NCBI GenBank assembly: GCA_003194525.1
Contig: NBIV01000156.1
Location: 62,001 to 126,000, forward strand
Direction of reading: 5' to 3'
DNA length: 64,000 bases
Origin: Gracilariopsis chorda
Lineage: Eukaryota > Rhodophyta > Florideophyceae > Gracilariales > Gracilariaceae
Numbering within the stretch: the stretch's first letter is position 1; the number at the start of each line of letters is the position of its first letter. This document shows positions 53,985 to 64,000 of the stretch, piece by piece. Both the position numbers and the translations under genes were made by a program. The notes beneath the pieces were generated by a model. The model saw only the letters and a program-made list of their open reading frames with translations. It did no database searches and had not been told where the DNA came from.

Positions 53985-55773
53985 ACACTAGGAATTCCTT
54001 CTCTATCACCGTGTAGTTGTGCTCCGTTCTGGTGAGCGCCCTATGTGGAGCAAAGCCTTGGGTGGAATGAATAGTGACCGTTTTCACATGAAGTTGATCC
54101 TCTGCGCAGTGGCTCAGCTCATGTTATGAGTTTCCCCCCAAGAATGGGTGCATTGTGATGGCCTCCATAGTAAATTGGTACCAAGATGAGTTGGGTATGG
54201 TTGGCCCTGTACATGTGCAATGCGTTGTACGCGTGAGATACTTCTGGCTCCGAGTTCGGAATATTAATTAGTTGGTTAATCCCAATTTGGGCATTGACAC
54301 TGGGATCTCTACTTGTATCGCCCTCAGTCGGTGTGGACTAGCTTATTTTATTAGTTTACATAACTCTCTTGAACCCTACTTAGAGGCCAGTAACCTCTCG
54401 GTCGCGAGCCCAAAGAAAAGGCAACCACGATGGGCTCTGACTACAATTTCCCTCGTAGGGCTTCGGCTTCGTCAGGAGAGTATCCAAGAGTAGGGCCCAT
54501 TAGTTTATCCGCTTTGGATGGACCAGATCACGTGCATGCACGTTAAACTGTGAGTGTTTGAATTCTAGCCGTGTATTGCTTTGTGTATCCTTTTGAAGAC
54601 AGATTTTCGACCCTGTATAGAGCTTATTCTTTCTTTCGTCTCTGGTTACTCCCTTGTTCGGTTTTCGTCCATCGCTGGGATTTTTACCGATGGTTGAACG
54701 TCCCGCGGCTTCTCTTTTTCGGGTTGCTTCTCCCTTTTCCTGATCCTTACACATTGTGAACCGTTGGCGGTCTTCCTTTTATCATTCCGAGTCACAATCC
54801 CGCAGGTAGTGCCTGAGTGCCCGTAGAAGTTATAGACCGCATTAAAGGTGCAACAGAGGGATCTCTTTCTGAGCTTACCACATCAGAGGGCGAGGCATCG
54901 AACGCCTTGACGAGCAGCTCCCACTACCCGGGTTTTCTCCACACCCTACTCCAGTAACCGATTGGTAATTTGCTTTCATCCGCCTATTTTGCATTATGCA
55001 ACATCCTATCCCAGCAAAGGATGCATCAGTATGAAGGTTGTATTGATAACCAGACTCGAATAAAGCCATTATGAGTGGAAAGATCAGAGTAGCTTTCAGA
55101 TCGTGGAAAGTATCGATCTTTTCTTCCTCAATCCATAGATACCGATCTGATTGTGTTTTCTGCAGTTTTCTAATAAGAGTCGCTGCAGTCTTGGCGATGC
55201 CCTTGATAAACCGTCCGCATACATGAAATTTACACAATCAATTATTGGTTTTGTAATTAATTACACAACCAATGTAGAGCGCATACCCGTATGGGTCTGT
55301 AGAAGCTTGGCTTCTTCGACCTCACGGATATTCCTTTCGGCTACCTGCAGGCAACCTGGAATGATCGTGTGACCTAGATACTCCACCTGTTGCTCAAAGA
55401 ACACGCATTTGTGTAGCCTGAGCGTCACACTGGCATCCTTCCGATGTTGGAGCACCGTTTGGACGTGCTCATAGTGTTATTCAACCAATCCGGAGTAGAT
55501 GAATATGTCATCTATGTATTCCAATATGATCTGCTATCTTACCTTCCACAGGATTATATCCAAAGCCCCGTAGAATGGAGTGGGCGCATTTCGCAGACCA
55601 AATGACATTCGAGAGGAGTGGAAGAAACCAGCATGACAGGCGAAGAGAGTTTTTTCCCTACCCTCTTCGGATATCTCCACTTGCCAGTAACCGCAATCGG
55701 TGTCCAGTGTGTTGAAGACTTTTGCATCCCCCAGAGAATTGATACATTCGTCCATTCTAGGTATTGGATACAA
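53985..55773 (-). pseudogene. pol: Older gypsy reverse transcriptase and RNase H, degraded
   Basis: 55773-55534 holds RT blocks (YPIPRMDECINSLGDAK, FNTLDTDCGYWQVEI, MSFGLRNAPTPF). 55455-55261 covers the thumb (RLHKCVFFEQQVEYLGHTI). 55237-54875 continues into the RNase H start (LHTDASFAGIGCCIMQ). The YIDD-type region near 55500 is broken, with the plus strand reading ATCTATGTATTC. The interval 53985-54870 is decayed with stops. The RT style differs from the younger element, so they are separate lineages. Confidence 0.8.
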
Positions 55774-56735
55774 ATTCCTGACCGTAGCGACGTTTAGTTC
55801 TCGATAGTCGATTCAATACCTTATTCTGGCGTCTACTTTGTTTTGGACTAATACCACTGAGCCGGCTCACCTTGCAAATCTGGGCTGGATAACCGTTTCT
55901 TTTAACATTGTCTCCCTTGCTTGGATTTAGACCTGCTGGGTATGGTTCTTGATGTATGGTCTTGACTTCTGGAACCAAGTGAACACAGTGTTGTGAGGCT
56001 TTGCTCACCCATAGGTGACCTGAGCACATGGCACTGATCCGATCAAACAGGTCTAGAATATATTCCTTACAAGGCTGCCATTCAAACCCGATGGTTACAT
56101 CCTCCTTCCAGTTGGTATTTCCTTTCTGTGTTGGTTCCGTTTCGGCGTTCACCTGCGTGTTTGGTTTCTTTTCTTCCGAGATCGGCTTCGCCCCCCTCCT
56201 TTGGGTGAGGTTCATGGCACGACCCGTGTGGAGTCAGGGCAAAAATACTATCTGGGTTGGGAGATGCTAGTCGGAGAACGGTGTTCTTACGTAATTTGAC
56301 TATAAGATTACTGAAGTCTCTTAGCCATACCTGAAAGGCTTGATTCAGTACGTTTTCCACGACTCCGTTTGCCATCGTAGTCAAGTGGCGTTCCAATAAC
56401 TTATGATTGCTTTGTAGTGTTAGAAGACCAGTTTGGTGGCATAAAACTTTGGCCACCAATTGGTGCATGGTGGGGATCTGAATGGATACTGCAATTCGAA
56501 CTTTATTGGATACTGTTGCGGATGTTTTCTCCTGCCTTTGTGCCGATGCGGTTTTCGAATTATGCTCACCAATTATGGTTATAATTGGACCATTGTGGAA
56601 TAAAACCGTTCTGATTCGAAGCAAAATCGCTCTGACATAATTGTAAATGAACGTAGTTCCAACAATACATTCCGTTGCCAGTTGTTTGATTACGATATAC
56701 TGTACCCAGACCTTAAGCGTTCCTGCGGCTATCAT
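55757..56735 (-). pseudogene. pol: Older gypsy protease to RT linker, degraded
   Basis: Two overlapping frames: 56735-56082 (ATECIVGTTFIYNYVRAI, LLRIRTVLFHNGPI, the usual gypsy stretch after the protease) and 56215-55757 (SKASQHCVHLVPEVKTIHQEPYPAG, the run-up to the RT palm). The protease active site itself is not recoverable. Confidence 0.65.
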
Positions 56736-57761
56736 TAGGTCTTCGCTGCCGCGGACGGCTCATTCTTGTTTATTCTCATCCATCAAAGGGTTTGTAGTGG
56801 TACATGGCTGTACCCTGTACAAAAACGTCGTGGATAATCCCTTAAAGAAAGTTTTGGAAGAAGATGGGTGCGTTTGGAGGACGGATTGCACTTTTGGACG
56901 ACACATGGGAGCCAACTGGACGGCATGTGGAGGGTTCAAAATCTACATTTCTAGCCGATACACGAGGTGTCACATTGAAATCTACACTGTGTGCCGAAGG
57001 TTTGCAGATAGAGTGCTGTAGACACACTTTGCACTCATTGTACACTCAGAATGCATTTCTTTGAAAGCGGCCTCAGTTCAACTGCGATCCGCGCGACGTC
57101 CAAAAATTGACAAAATTGGAACTATCGGTACAGAAGGTGTCACTTTGGAATACGCATGGAGTTGATCCTGATTTCATATGAAGTGCAAGTTACCTGAATA
57201 CTGCAATCCATTTGCACTCCAAAAAGTCCAAACTTTTTCTTCCAGGGAATGATTTCGCACTATCCAGGTTCGGTCCAGCCCCTGTATCTACAATCGCAGT
57301 GCATGGGACCAACTGGTTACCAAAAACCCCAAGGGTAATGTTGACCTTGTAGTTATCATGCTTAAGAAAGCAGACAGGTACCGATTAGTCGTCTGGCGCT
57401 TCCTGCCCGGTAACAAAAGGGTGCACATTCAAACGAGAAACTGGTATTGCCTGTTTGACTTCAGAATAAGACCAGTTGGGAAGGGCTTGAGGCCAAACCT
57501 TTAGGATTATTCCGCCTGGGATGGTGCTGCATCGGCTTTGCCCGCCAGATCGGTACCGGTGACCAGATTAATCTGTTGGTTTACAGACGATTACTTTTTC
57601 TGAACCTGTGGTTTCCGCCTGCTATGCCAAATACCACTTGTTTGCTCTGCTGACGCACTTGGAGGATTGCTTCTAGAACCCTGGGGGTGACATTCGGGCA
57701 TTTGGTAGCCGTAGAGTTGATAGACAAAACCAGCAAAGAATATTCGCAGTGGTTACATCAC

Positions 57762-59537
57762 TCAAAGCCTTCCAGGTTCCGCGCGTCTGCTTTCTGTCCA
57801 TGGATTAGAGACGCTCCTTATGGTAAGAAGAATGCTAGGGTGCAATGTGGTCCTTCCAATAGGTTGTATCGCGAGTACCTGCTGGTCGGGGACGGACACT
57901 GGCGTGTATGTTGTTGATGCCTTGGGGTTTGAGGCTGCCATTGTGGACCCCCAGACGGATGAAAGGGAAACATATATGGAGACATCAGCGTGTCCTAAAT
58001 GAACCGTGGAAACATCTCTTGTGGCATCGTGCCCCGATTTATCGGATGGTGATAAATAATCCACCCCAAGGATGCGCCGTTTTGGTTTATCCTTAACAGG
58101 CTTGGCGACAGCACTGGGCGGTTTTCTGCCGGCTCGGTGAGTGACTCCAAGTGCTTGCACATACCACGCCTGCCCGGTATAATCCAACTTATGATTTGTC
58201 GCGAAGTGAGCACTCACCTGCTACCTAATGGCTCTGTCGATGTTATCAGCTCACAAAAACGGAGTTGTACTAAACAAATTATCAAAACGGGACGGCATTG
58301 CGAAAAATGATTTAGCGTATACAGCTTTGGTTTATCCTGAACTCTGATGGTAGCGAAGAAGCTCGGCGTGAGCTTCCTGAGTAACCTCATTGGTCGCATA
58401 GGTTTCCAAAAGATAGTGGACTACCTGTGGGTAAGTACGAAGCATCCCCGTTTGGTCTTCATCAAGTGACATGATGTTCCCTTGCGTCCTACTGTGGAGC
58501 AGGTATGCGGCGTGCTTTTCCAGGTAGAACTGAAACAACCAAATGGCTGTGCCTTTTGGAAAACCATTCTGGTCACAAGCGATCTTGAAATTTTGAAGGA
58601 AATCAATAATCAAAAGGGGATCCTGACCTGTGCACATTGTATCAAACGTTTGGAAACCGAGCCGTTTATACTGCTTGGTAATATTTTGAGCTACCTCTGA
58701 GGTATAATTAGAATCCTGATTCCGTGCTCTTTAGATTCTTTAATCAACCGGCGTGACCAGATCGTTCAACGGCCAAATTACCTCCAGGTGCAAATCCATG
58801 TCGAACTCATTGTCATTGGATGATTCATACCATTTGGTTTTACCTTTACGGTTCTTTTTCAACTTCCGACTGGGTCTTTGTTTCCTATGTTTCCTTCCAT
58901 TACGGTGCTAGTCATCCTCCGACGACTCCGCATCGGTACAGGAGGTAGAGGAGTCGGGGTCCAACCCACGACCCTTTCTCCTTCTCCTACTGGTCTTCTT
59001 CTGCCCTTTTCGTCTCCATCACTGCACATCTTCCGCGCTTGACGGTCAACTGCCACAAGGGCCTCGTACACCGAGCCCTACTTGGTTCAAACTGTTGATT
59101 CCCAAAGGCATATATAACGCGAATCTTCGTCTACGTGAAGTTCCGCCCGTTTCCAAAACGGTTCGGGAGGCGCTTCTCACCACTTTGTTTTATATGTAGG
59201 AATAACTTGATAGCCTTTGTTGACCGAAAAACCACTGGGTTTCCTTGATGTGTGGGCGTCACTACAGGGACAGTTTGGGGGCCACCAGTATTTTTTAGTA
59301 CAGGGACTCCTGCACCATTTGGTCTATGTATTCCCGAGCCTCCTGCTCGAGGAATTGAAAAGCCAAAGCTGAAATTTGATTGGTGAGCTCATGACTAGCT
59401 CGGTAAATCACCATCTTGGTAATGCTATTAAAATTAAACTTGGGTCGCACCATTTTAGATTTGTCTTCTTCCTCTTTCTCTACCCTTTGGTCGAATGTGG
59501 TATCCGTCCTTGGCCCCACCTGGGACGCGGTCTCCAC
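57762..59537 (-). pseudogene. gag: Older gypsy gag, degraded
   Basis: 58637-58332 is the best conserved piece (GQDPLLIIDFLQNFK, VVHYLLETYATNEV). It aligns by eye with the plus-strand gag at the right edge (GEDPILVLEF..., YLLRSYATKKG), so the two belong to one family. 59537-59295 looks like the N-terminal region and 58217-57762 the C-terminal region. The interval 56736-57760 has no clear coding left. Confidence 0.6.
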
Positions 59538-59879
59538 TACATTGGTTACCGGGGAAACGGAATCCTCTGCCGTCTGCTCTTCGTGTTCGGCATATTTATG
59601 TACGGTAGTTCGTTGTGATACTCCTTCCAGGTTGTCCAGTACTGGTTAGACGAATCCCCGAAATAGACCTGTGCCCGTTTCTGAGCTCAATGAACCTCTG
59701 GTCCTTGTCTTCCATTGAGACATATTTATTTGGTAAACTGATGTCTCACTGAATCGCTTTGTAGTGATAACCAAAACCAAACTGTGTCCCAAAAACACGT
59801 TCTTCAAAGTTCTTCTCCTCGAAACCAGTAGATATAGTTCCAAATTCTAGGTCGGGAGACCAAAATATGGTACAAACAA

Positions 59880-60366
59880 TTGGTTGTCGAGTACTAGCTG
59901 CGTATTTCGTTTGGATAACCTTTGGAAGGAGCGCGGCGAGGGCTCAAAACTGAAGGATGGAAGATGAGTTACCCAATGGGAGTGTCAGCAGCAAACCAGT
60001 ATGTGCGCAAGATGGCCAGGCGGGCTACCCATGACCACCTAGTAGCGTTGGTGGTGCGGAGCACACGGGCTAGTAGAGCCTGAATAGTCTTAGCGAAACC
60101 GGAACGTTGACTGTAAAAGCCAAATGGTATCACACTTAGCCAAGAGGTGCTTAACTTTGCTATTCTTAGAGTAAGAGTGCTGCACTCACCTTATGAGTGA
60201 TTTAGGGTGAACCTCAGGTTCAATCTGCTACTTGGCATACGTTAGTGGTGGCTCTAGTTGCATGGCTCCATGCTACAGTATCTGAGTGTCATTACCTGTC
60301 TAAAATAATGACATAAACTAGTACTCTAGTCAGTTAGCCACTCTAACCTATGTGGCACACCAAGCA
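59880..60366. repeat. Long dispersed repeat, copy 2 (possible 5' LTR of the older gypsy element)
   Basis: Begins TGTCGAGTACTAGCTGC and aligns along its length with 37747-38225. It is bounded by CAATTGGT on both sides (8-bp match). Its position just upstream of the older gag, with copy 1 on the far side of the integrase, fits an LTR pair. Confidence 0.6.
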
Positions 60367-60832
60367 ATTGGTACAGAGTGCGTTGCACTCCCCAGGTAGT
60401 ACAATCTGACTGTATTAAAAACATATTTGTACAGAAACGCTCAAAACCCGATCCCAATTCGTTCATTTTAAAAATAAATCTGTGCCAATCAATGCCCAAG
60501 TTGCGGCTATCATGCAGGCGAAGCGCAGCGTAACGAGAACCAACAACCACAATGCCACTAACCAAGCATGTACCAGCTTCAACAAGTCTCGTTTTTCCTC
60601 GCTCCCGGGGAACTCAGAACACCGTTTTCTCTGAGAACAAGAGTCCAACGCTTCCATTTTGGGTCTTCCCAACAACTTTGATTGCCAAGAGACTCTTCAG
60701 ACCCTATCTTTTGAGTTTTCGGAACGTTTGGGCTAAGAACATGCAGCTCTAAAGGCACCTTTGCGTGCTGATTAACATCTTCTACCTCACTTTAGTTTGA
60801 CGCTCAGCATCCTTCAATCCGCAATCGATTTG

Positions 60833-61285
60833 CTAATATGTGGTCTCATATCCTCTGCATTGTTCTTGTGTATGCAGCTCTCTTTTAACATCGCCAACTT
60901 TGCTACTTTTCTCGGACGGAGCGTTTTCTTTCTTTAAAGCATATTCCCGGACTGAATCCAAAGCCTCCAAAGCCTTTTTCTGTTCTTTGATTAGATCTTG
61001 TTCCGTCCTCTTTTTGACATAACTGTTCTTGGCTCCACTAAGATCCGTATGAGCGAGACGTGCAGCTCTCTTCTTGGCTTCCTCTTCCGGCCTGGCCTCT
61101 GTCAAGGCCTTTTTTCGCGATCTCACCTGAGGCTTGGAGTCGCTTCGTTTCGAACCCTCTAATTTCAATTCTGCTTTGCATTCCTGGTCCTTCGTTGCCG
61201 CTTCCTTCCCATTTTTTTGGCGTTTACTAACCTCGCCGTGTATCAGATACACTGCTGGTGCACCTTTACTCAACGTGTAGAGCAA
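60833..61285 (-). CDS. Lys/Glu-rich basic helical protein, unknown
   Basis: An open frame of 150 codons whose product is highly charged (KQKNGKEAATKDQECKAELK, KKRAARLAHTDLSG, DLIKEQKKALEALDSV). It looks like a single alpha-helical or coiled-coil segment with a basic half. No family recognised. It lies between two gypsy-related regions and could be an exon of a host gene or a TE-borne frame. Confidence 0.3.
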   Translation of the reverse strand: MLYTLSKGAPAVYLIHGEVSKRQKNGKEAATKDQECKAELKLEGSKRSDSKPQVRSRKKALTEARPEEEAKKRAARLAHTDLSGAKNSYVKKRTEQDLIKEQKKALEALDSVREYALKKENAPSEKSSKVGDVKRELHTQEQCRGYETTY

Positions 61286-62390
61286 TGCGTATGCGCATAC
61301 CCTCTAGGCGGGGTGGATCATGAATGATTGAGCACCAACGTGGCATCTGTTCAAATCATGTATTAGTGGACCCTTCGAAACTTTGGTTGAAATTCAATAT
61401 GAGTTTTGTTTGGTATTTTTGGAAGCTTGATAGGTGATTTCTATCATATCTGAAATACATGGAGGCGTGGTAAGTGTATGGAGATTATTTATGGCTGGCA
61501 TGATTCACAAGTGTCGTGTTGCACGGTGGCTGGCCATGCCGCTCATTCACACAAACCTGTGGGCCAAACGTGAGGAACACTACGTTAGTATTATTCTTAG
61601 TTTTATTATGACCAAATCGTACTTGAGGGCGGACTGGTCTGCCGTTTCACCCCGAAAAAAGGTTAGCCTGTGACCGGGCTTTGAGTGTAACGTCTGCGCG
61701 AGGTGACCAAATCTTACCAGGAGTTTCACCTCGTTCGGTCTCGTTGAACTCACGGGCAAAGTATTAATGAGAACGTCTGATCTGTCTTACTCCGTGGGTT
61801 CGCCCACTGTTCACTGATTTTACCGTATGGGCTAGTTTCATTTTTGGGAATAGGTAGCCGTTCGGCTCAGTATTTTGCCGTGCTGGCTGAATAATACAAA
61901 CACCCACGCTGGGTCTCTTTCTGCTTTTTGCACGACCCGCTGGGTTGCACCCTTTTCTTTGGTGCTTTTGTTCTTTTCCCATTTTTCGTTTCGGTTCTCC
62001 GCGCACTGGAACACCGTTTACACGGACCTGTGAACTAAGTTGAGCAGCTGTAACCCCATTGTCGGTAATAACTTCGTCGGTATTGCCGGAAGCCCTTCGG
62101 ATTTTCATCCGAGCAGCGTGCAGTACGAGGGCCCTGTCGCTCTGCCTACCCCGCAAGAGAGCAAGGCTGCCAACACTATGGGAGGACCTCCCGCTTTGAG
62201 ATAGTGCTTCAAAAGTCGTTACTGGACCTGGAATCGATTTACCAACAATTGCTTTGATCACTTGATGCAGTTCTGTAGTGTTCCATTGCCTTGGAAGAAC
62301 CTACCAATATCTTTGTGGTATCCCAGTTCTTTGGAAACCTCTGCTTTGATTTCATTGAAGTTCCGAACACTTGTTTGACTGCCATGCAGT
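61286..62390. other. No clear gene; likely leader of the right-edge gypsy element
   Basis: The minus-strand frame 61764-62261 has no resemblance to known proteins and lies opposite what should be the 5' region of the plus-strand element. No LTR boundary could be recognised without its partner. Confidence 0.35.
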
Positions 62391-64000
62391 ATGCCGCCAC
62401 TGACCTTCAATTCTCGGACTGATTCTATCGATGCAGTTGGTATACCACCACAGCGTGCACCACGCACATCCATTACGGAACGTTTGGACAACAATGAAGT
62501 TGGTCGGCATACCCTAAAAACGCCTTCGCTTGCATCTGCTCCACAGGCTGTAACCCAGCCGGTACTACCCCCCATGGTCAAAACGCCGTCTGCAGCTTAC
62601 CCCCCTATGGACTCAGCTGAATTTGCTTAAATGGAGTTGATGATCTACATCTCCAAAGTAGCTCGTGTGTCTCTGCTCAAAAAGGCAAACAAACTTCGTC
62701 AAAACGTCGAATATGCCCAGCTTGGAGATGTCTCTGGAGATATCCGACTCTTACATCGAGAGGTAAACTCCATTTTGAAATGTTTTGCTGCCCAAGTTGC
62801 CTTTGAGAAGGACTACAAGAAGTTTGTAAATGACGTCCAGGTGGCCTTGGAACGTATGCACGTTTGTTAGAATACCCTGGAAGCGACCATTCGTATGCAT
62901 TCAGAAGTGCCTGCAGAAGCTGAAAACAAAGTGTTCTCTATCAATTCAATTCGCTGCTCGAACTGACAGCAGGCTCTAAAACCCAAAAAGAATGTTCACT
63001 ACCTTGATTCATGTTCGTCAGCTTCTGATTCTGATCACCGTTCCGCTTATTCCTCATGGGACTCATCGGATTCCAATAATGAAGGGAGGAAGTACCGTGA
63101 AACGACATCTAAGGTGTTTTACGCTACTCAGAGAGTTATTTCCTCTCTCTGGAAAGGTACACGTCACGTGGCACTCAAATAGTTAAAGACTACGACTGTA
63201 CTTTACCGGCAAATGTTATCATATTGTTATTATCGATTGGACGATTACTCATGTACTCGGTCGGTACGAGGTACTGGGAAGGTTAAGGAATACATTAAAC
63301 GCATGAATATTACTCTTCAATCGAGTCTTTGCTCAGGAGAAGATCCAATTCTGGTGCTTGAATTCCGAGGCTGACCTACTTTGCATAAGTGAAGCCCAAG
63401 CGTATCTCGTGGTACGGTATTTCCTAACTGGTATGGCTAAAGATTAGTTCAATTCCATTCGAGGAACCTCGGGAGCCTCAAACGGTGAAGTAACCAGCTG
63501 GCTGGAATAGTTTCATTATCTTCTCAGGTCATACGCTACGAAAAAAGGCATCCACAAGGCGATACAAGCACTACGCGATACGAAACAGAAGTCTGGTGAA
63601 ACCGAAATCGTCTTGAATAAAGCGTTTCACTGTTGTGGTCATGTACATTCTGCACACGAGCAGTATATGATATTCATTGGTGGACTAGATCTCGGAATAC
63701 AAGCGCTGGTCACGTGACACTGTGAAGATAAAAGGAAGATTACATACCTTGAACTGGTTCAGTATGCCCAAGCCGAGGGAGGAACTCACCGTGCACGAAG
63801 CCAACCGAAACGCCAGTCGGAGAGAGCTCTTTTGTTAGAGCAGTCGCCACAATCGATTTCATTTCTCCAGGGCAAGACTGCGAAAAAGGATAGAGATAAT
63901 TTCCAGTACAATAGCAGCCGCACTGATTCGTTTGGAACTACGGGTTTGTCGTCAAGATTGACACAGATTTCGGAAAAAACCCTGCTTTCTACGATATTGC
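62391..64000 (+). pseudogene. gag: Gypsy-type gag, degraded, cut by the right window edge
   Basis: From 62391 the frame reads a Pro-rich N-terminus, a TAA at 62628-62630, then in the same frame a helical segment (VARVSLLKKANKLRQNV, HREVNSILKCFAAQVAF) to 62870. After frame changes, 63280-63830 carries the Gag core (VKEYIKRMNITLQSSL, GEDPILVLEF, EAQAYLVVRYFLTGMAK, YLLRSYATKKGIHKAIQAL) and a polar tail. It is the same family as the minus-strand gag at 58.3-59.5 kb, in opposite orientation. Pol presumably lies beyond the window. Confidence 0.6.

Overview
The window is eukaryotic nuclear DNA. Spliceosomal introns with GT..AG ends can be placed in two paralogous genes, reading frames are spread thinly over both strands, and most of the sequence is transposable elements (TEs) of eukaryotic classes: MULE, PIF/Harbinger, hAT, Ty1/copia and Ty3/gypsy. 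Genes with few, short introns in a TE-rich background, plus secreted proteins ending in hedgehog-type Hint domains, fit a protist or alga. A multicellular red alga is my best guess, with low confidence because no ribosomal or organellar marker is present.

Layout. 1-6.3 kb: an open frame running off the left edge, a coiled-coil gene that is either multi-exon or broken, a PIF/Harbinger transposase with one nonsense codon, and a frame-broken unknown gene, all on the minus strand. 7.67-15.78 kb: one 8.1-kb Mutator-like element with inverted repeats of about 240 bp. It carries two convergent coding regions, a transposase on the minus strand and an acidic protein on the plus strand, which is the plan of maize MuDR. 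16.2-33 kb: the host-gene island. Two same-strand paralogues (16235-18961 and 30102-32820) encode a signal peptide, a DOMON domain, a copper type II ascorbate-dependent monooxygenase core, a Pro/Thr linker, 13 aspartates and a C-terminal Hint domain. Between them lie an open DDE_4-type transposase frame, a spondin-domain gene with one TGA, a GCN5-type acetyltransferase plus bromodomain with three nonsense codons, and a Myb/SANT-like gene. 33.4-37.7 kb: two decayed hAT copies, one split by a solo LTR. 37.7-60.4 kb: a retrotransposon nest. A 5.46-kb copia element and a 4.88-kb gypsy element, each with matching 5-bp target duplications, sit inside an older gypsy-derived region. 62.4-64 kb: a related gag on the plus strand runs off the right edge.

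Two patterns cut across these features. First, many otherwise continuous frames carry isolated in-frame stop codons without frameshifts. Second, several unrelated near-perfect palindromes of 40-90 bp lie between 5 and 33 kb. The most interesting coding system is the pair of Cu-monooxygenase-Hint fusions, whose last exon is nearly identical between copies while the first two exons have clearly diverged.
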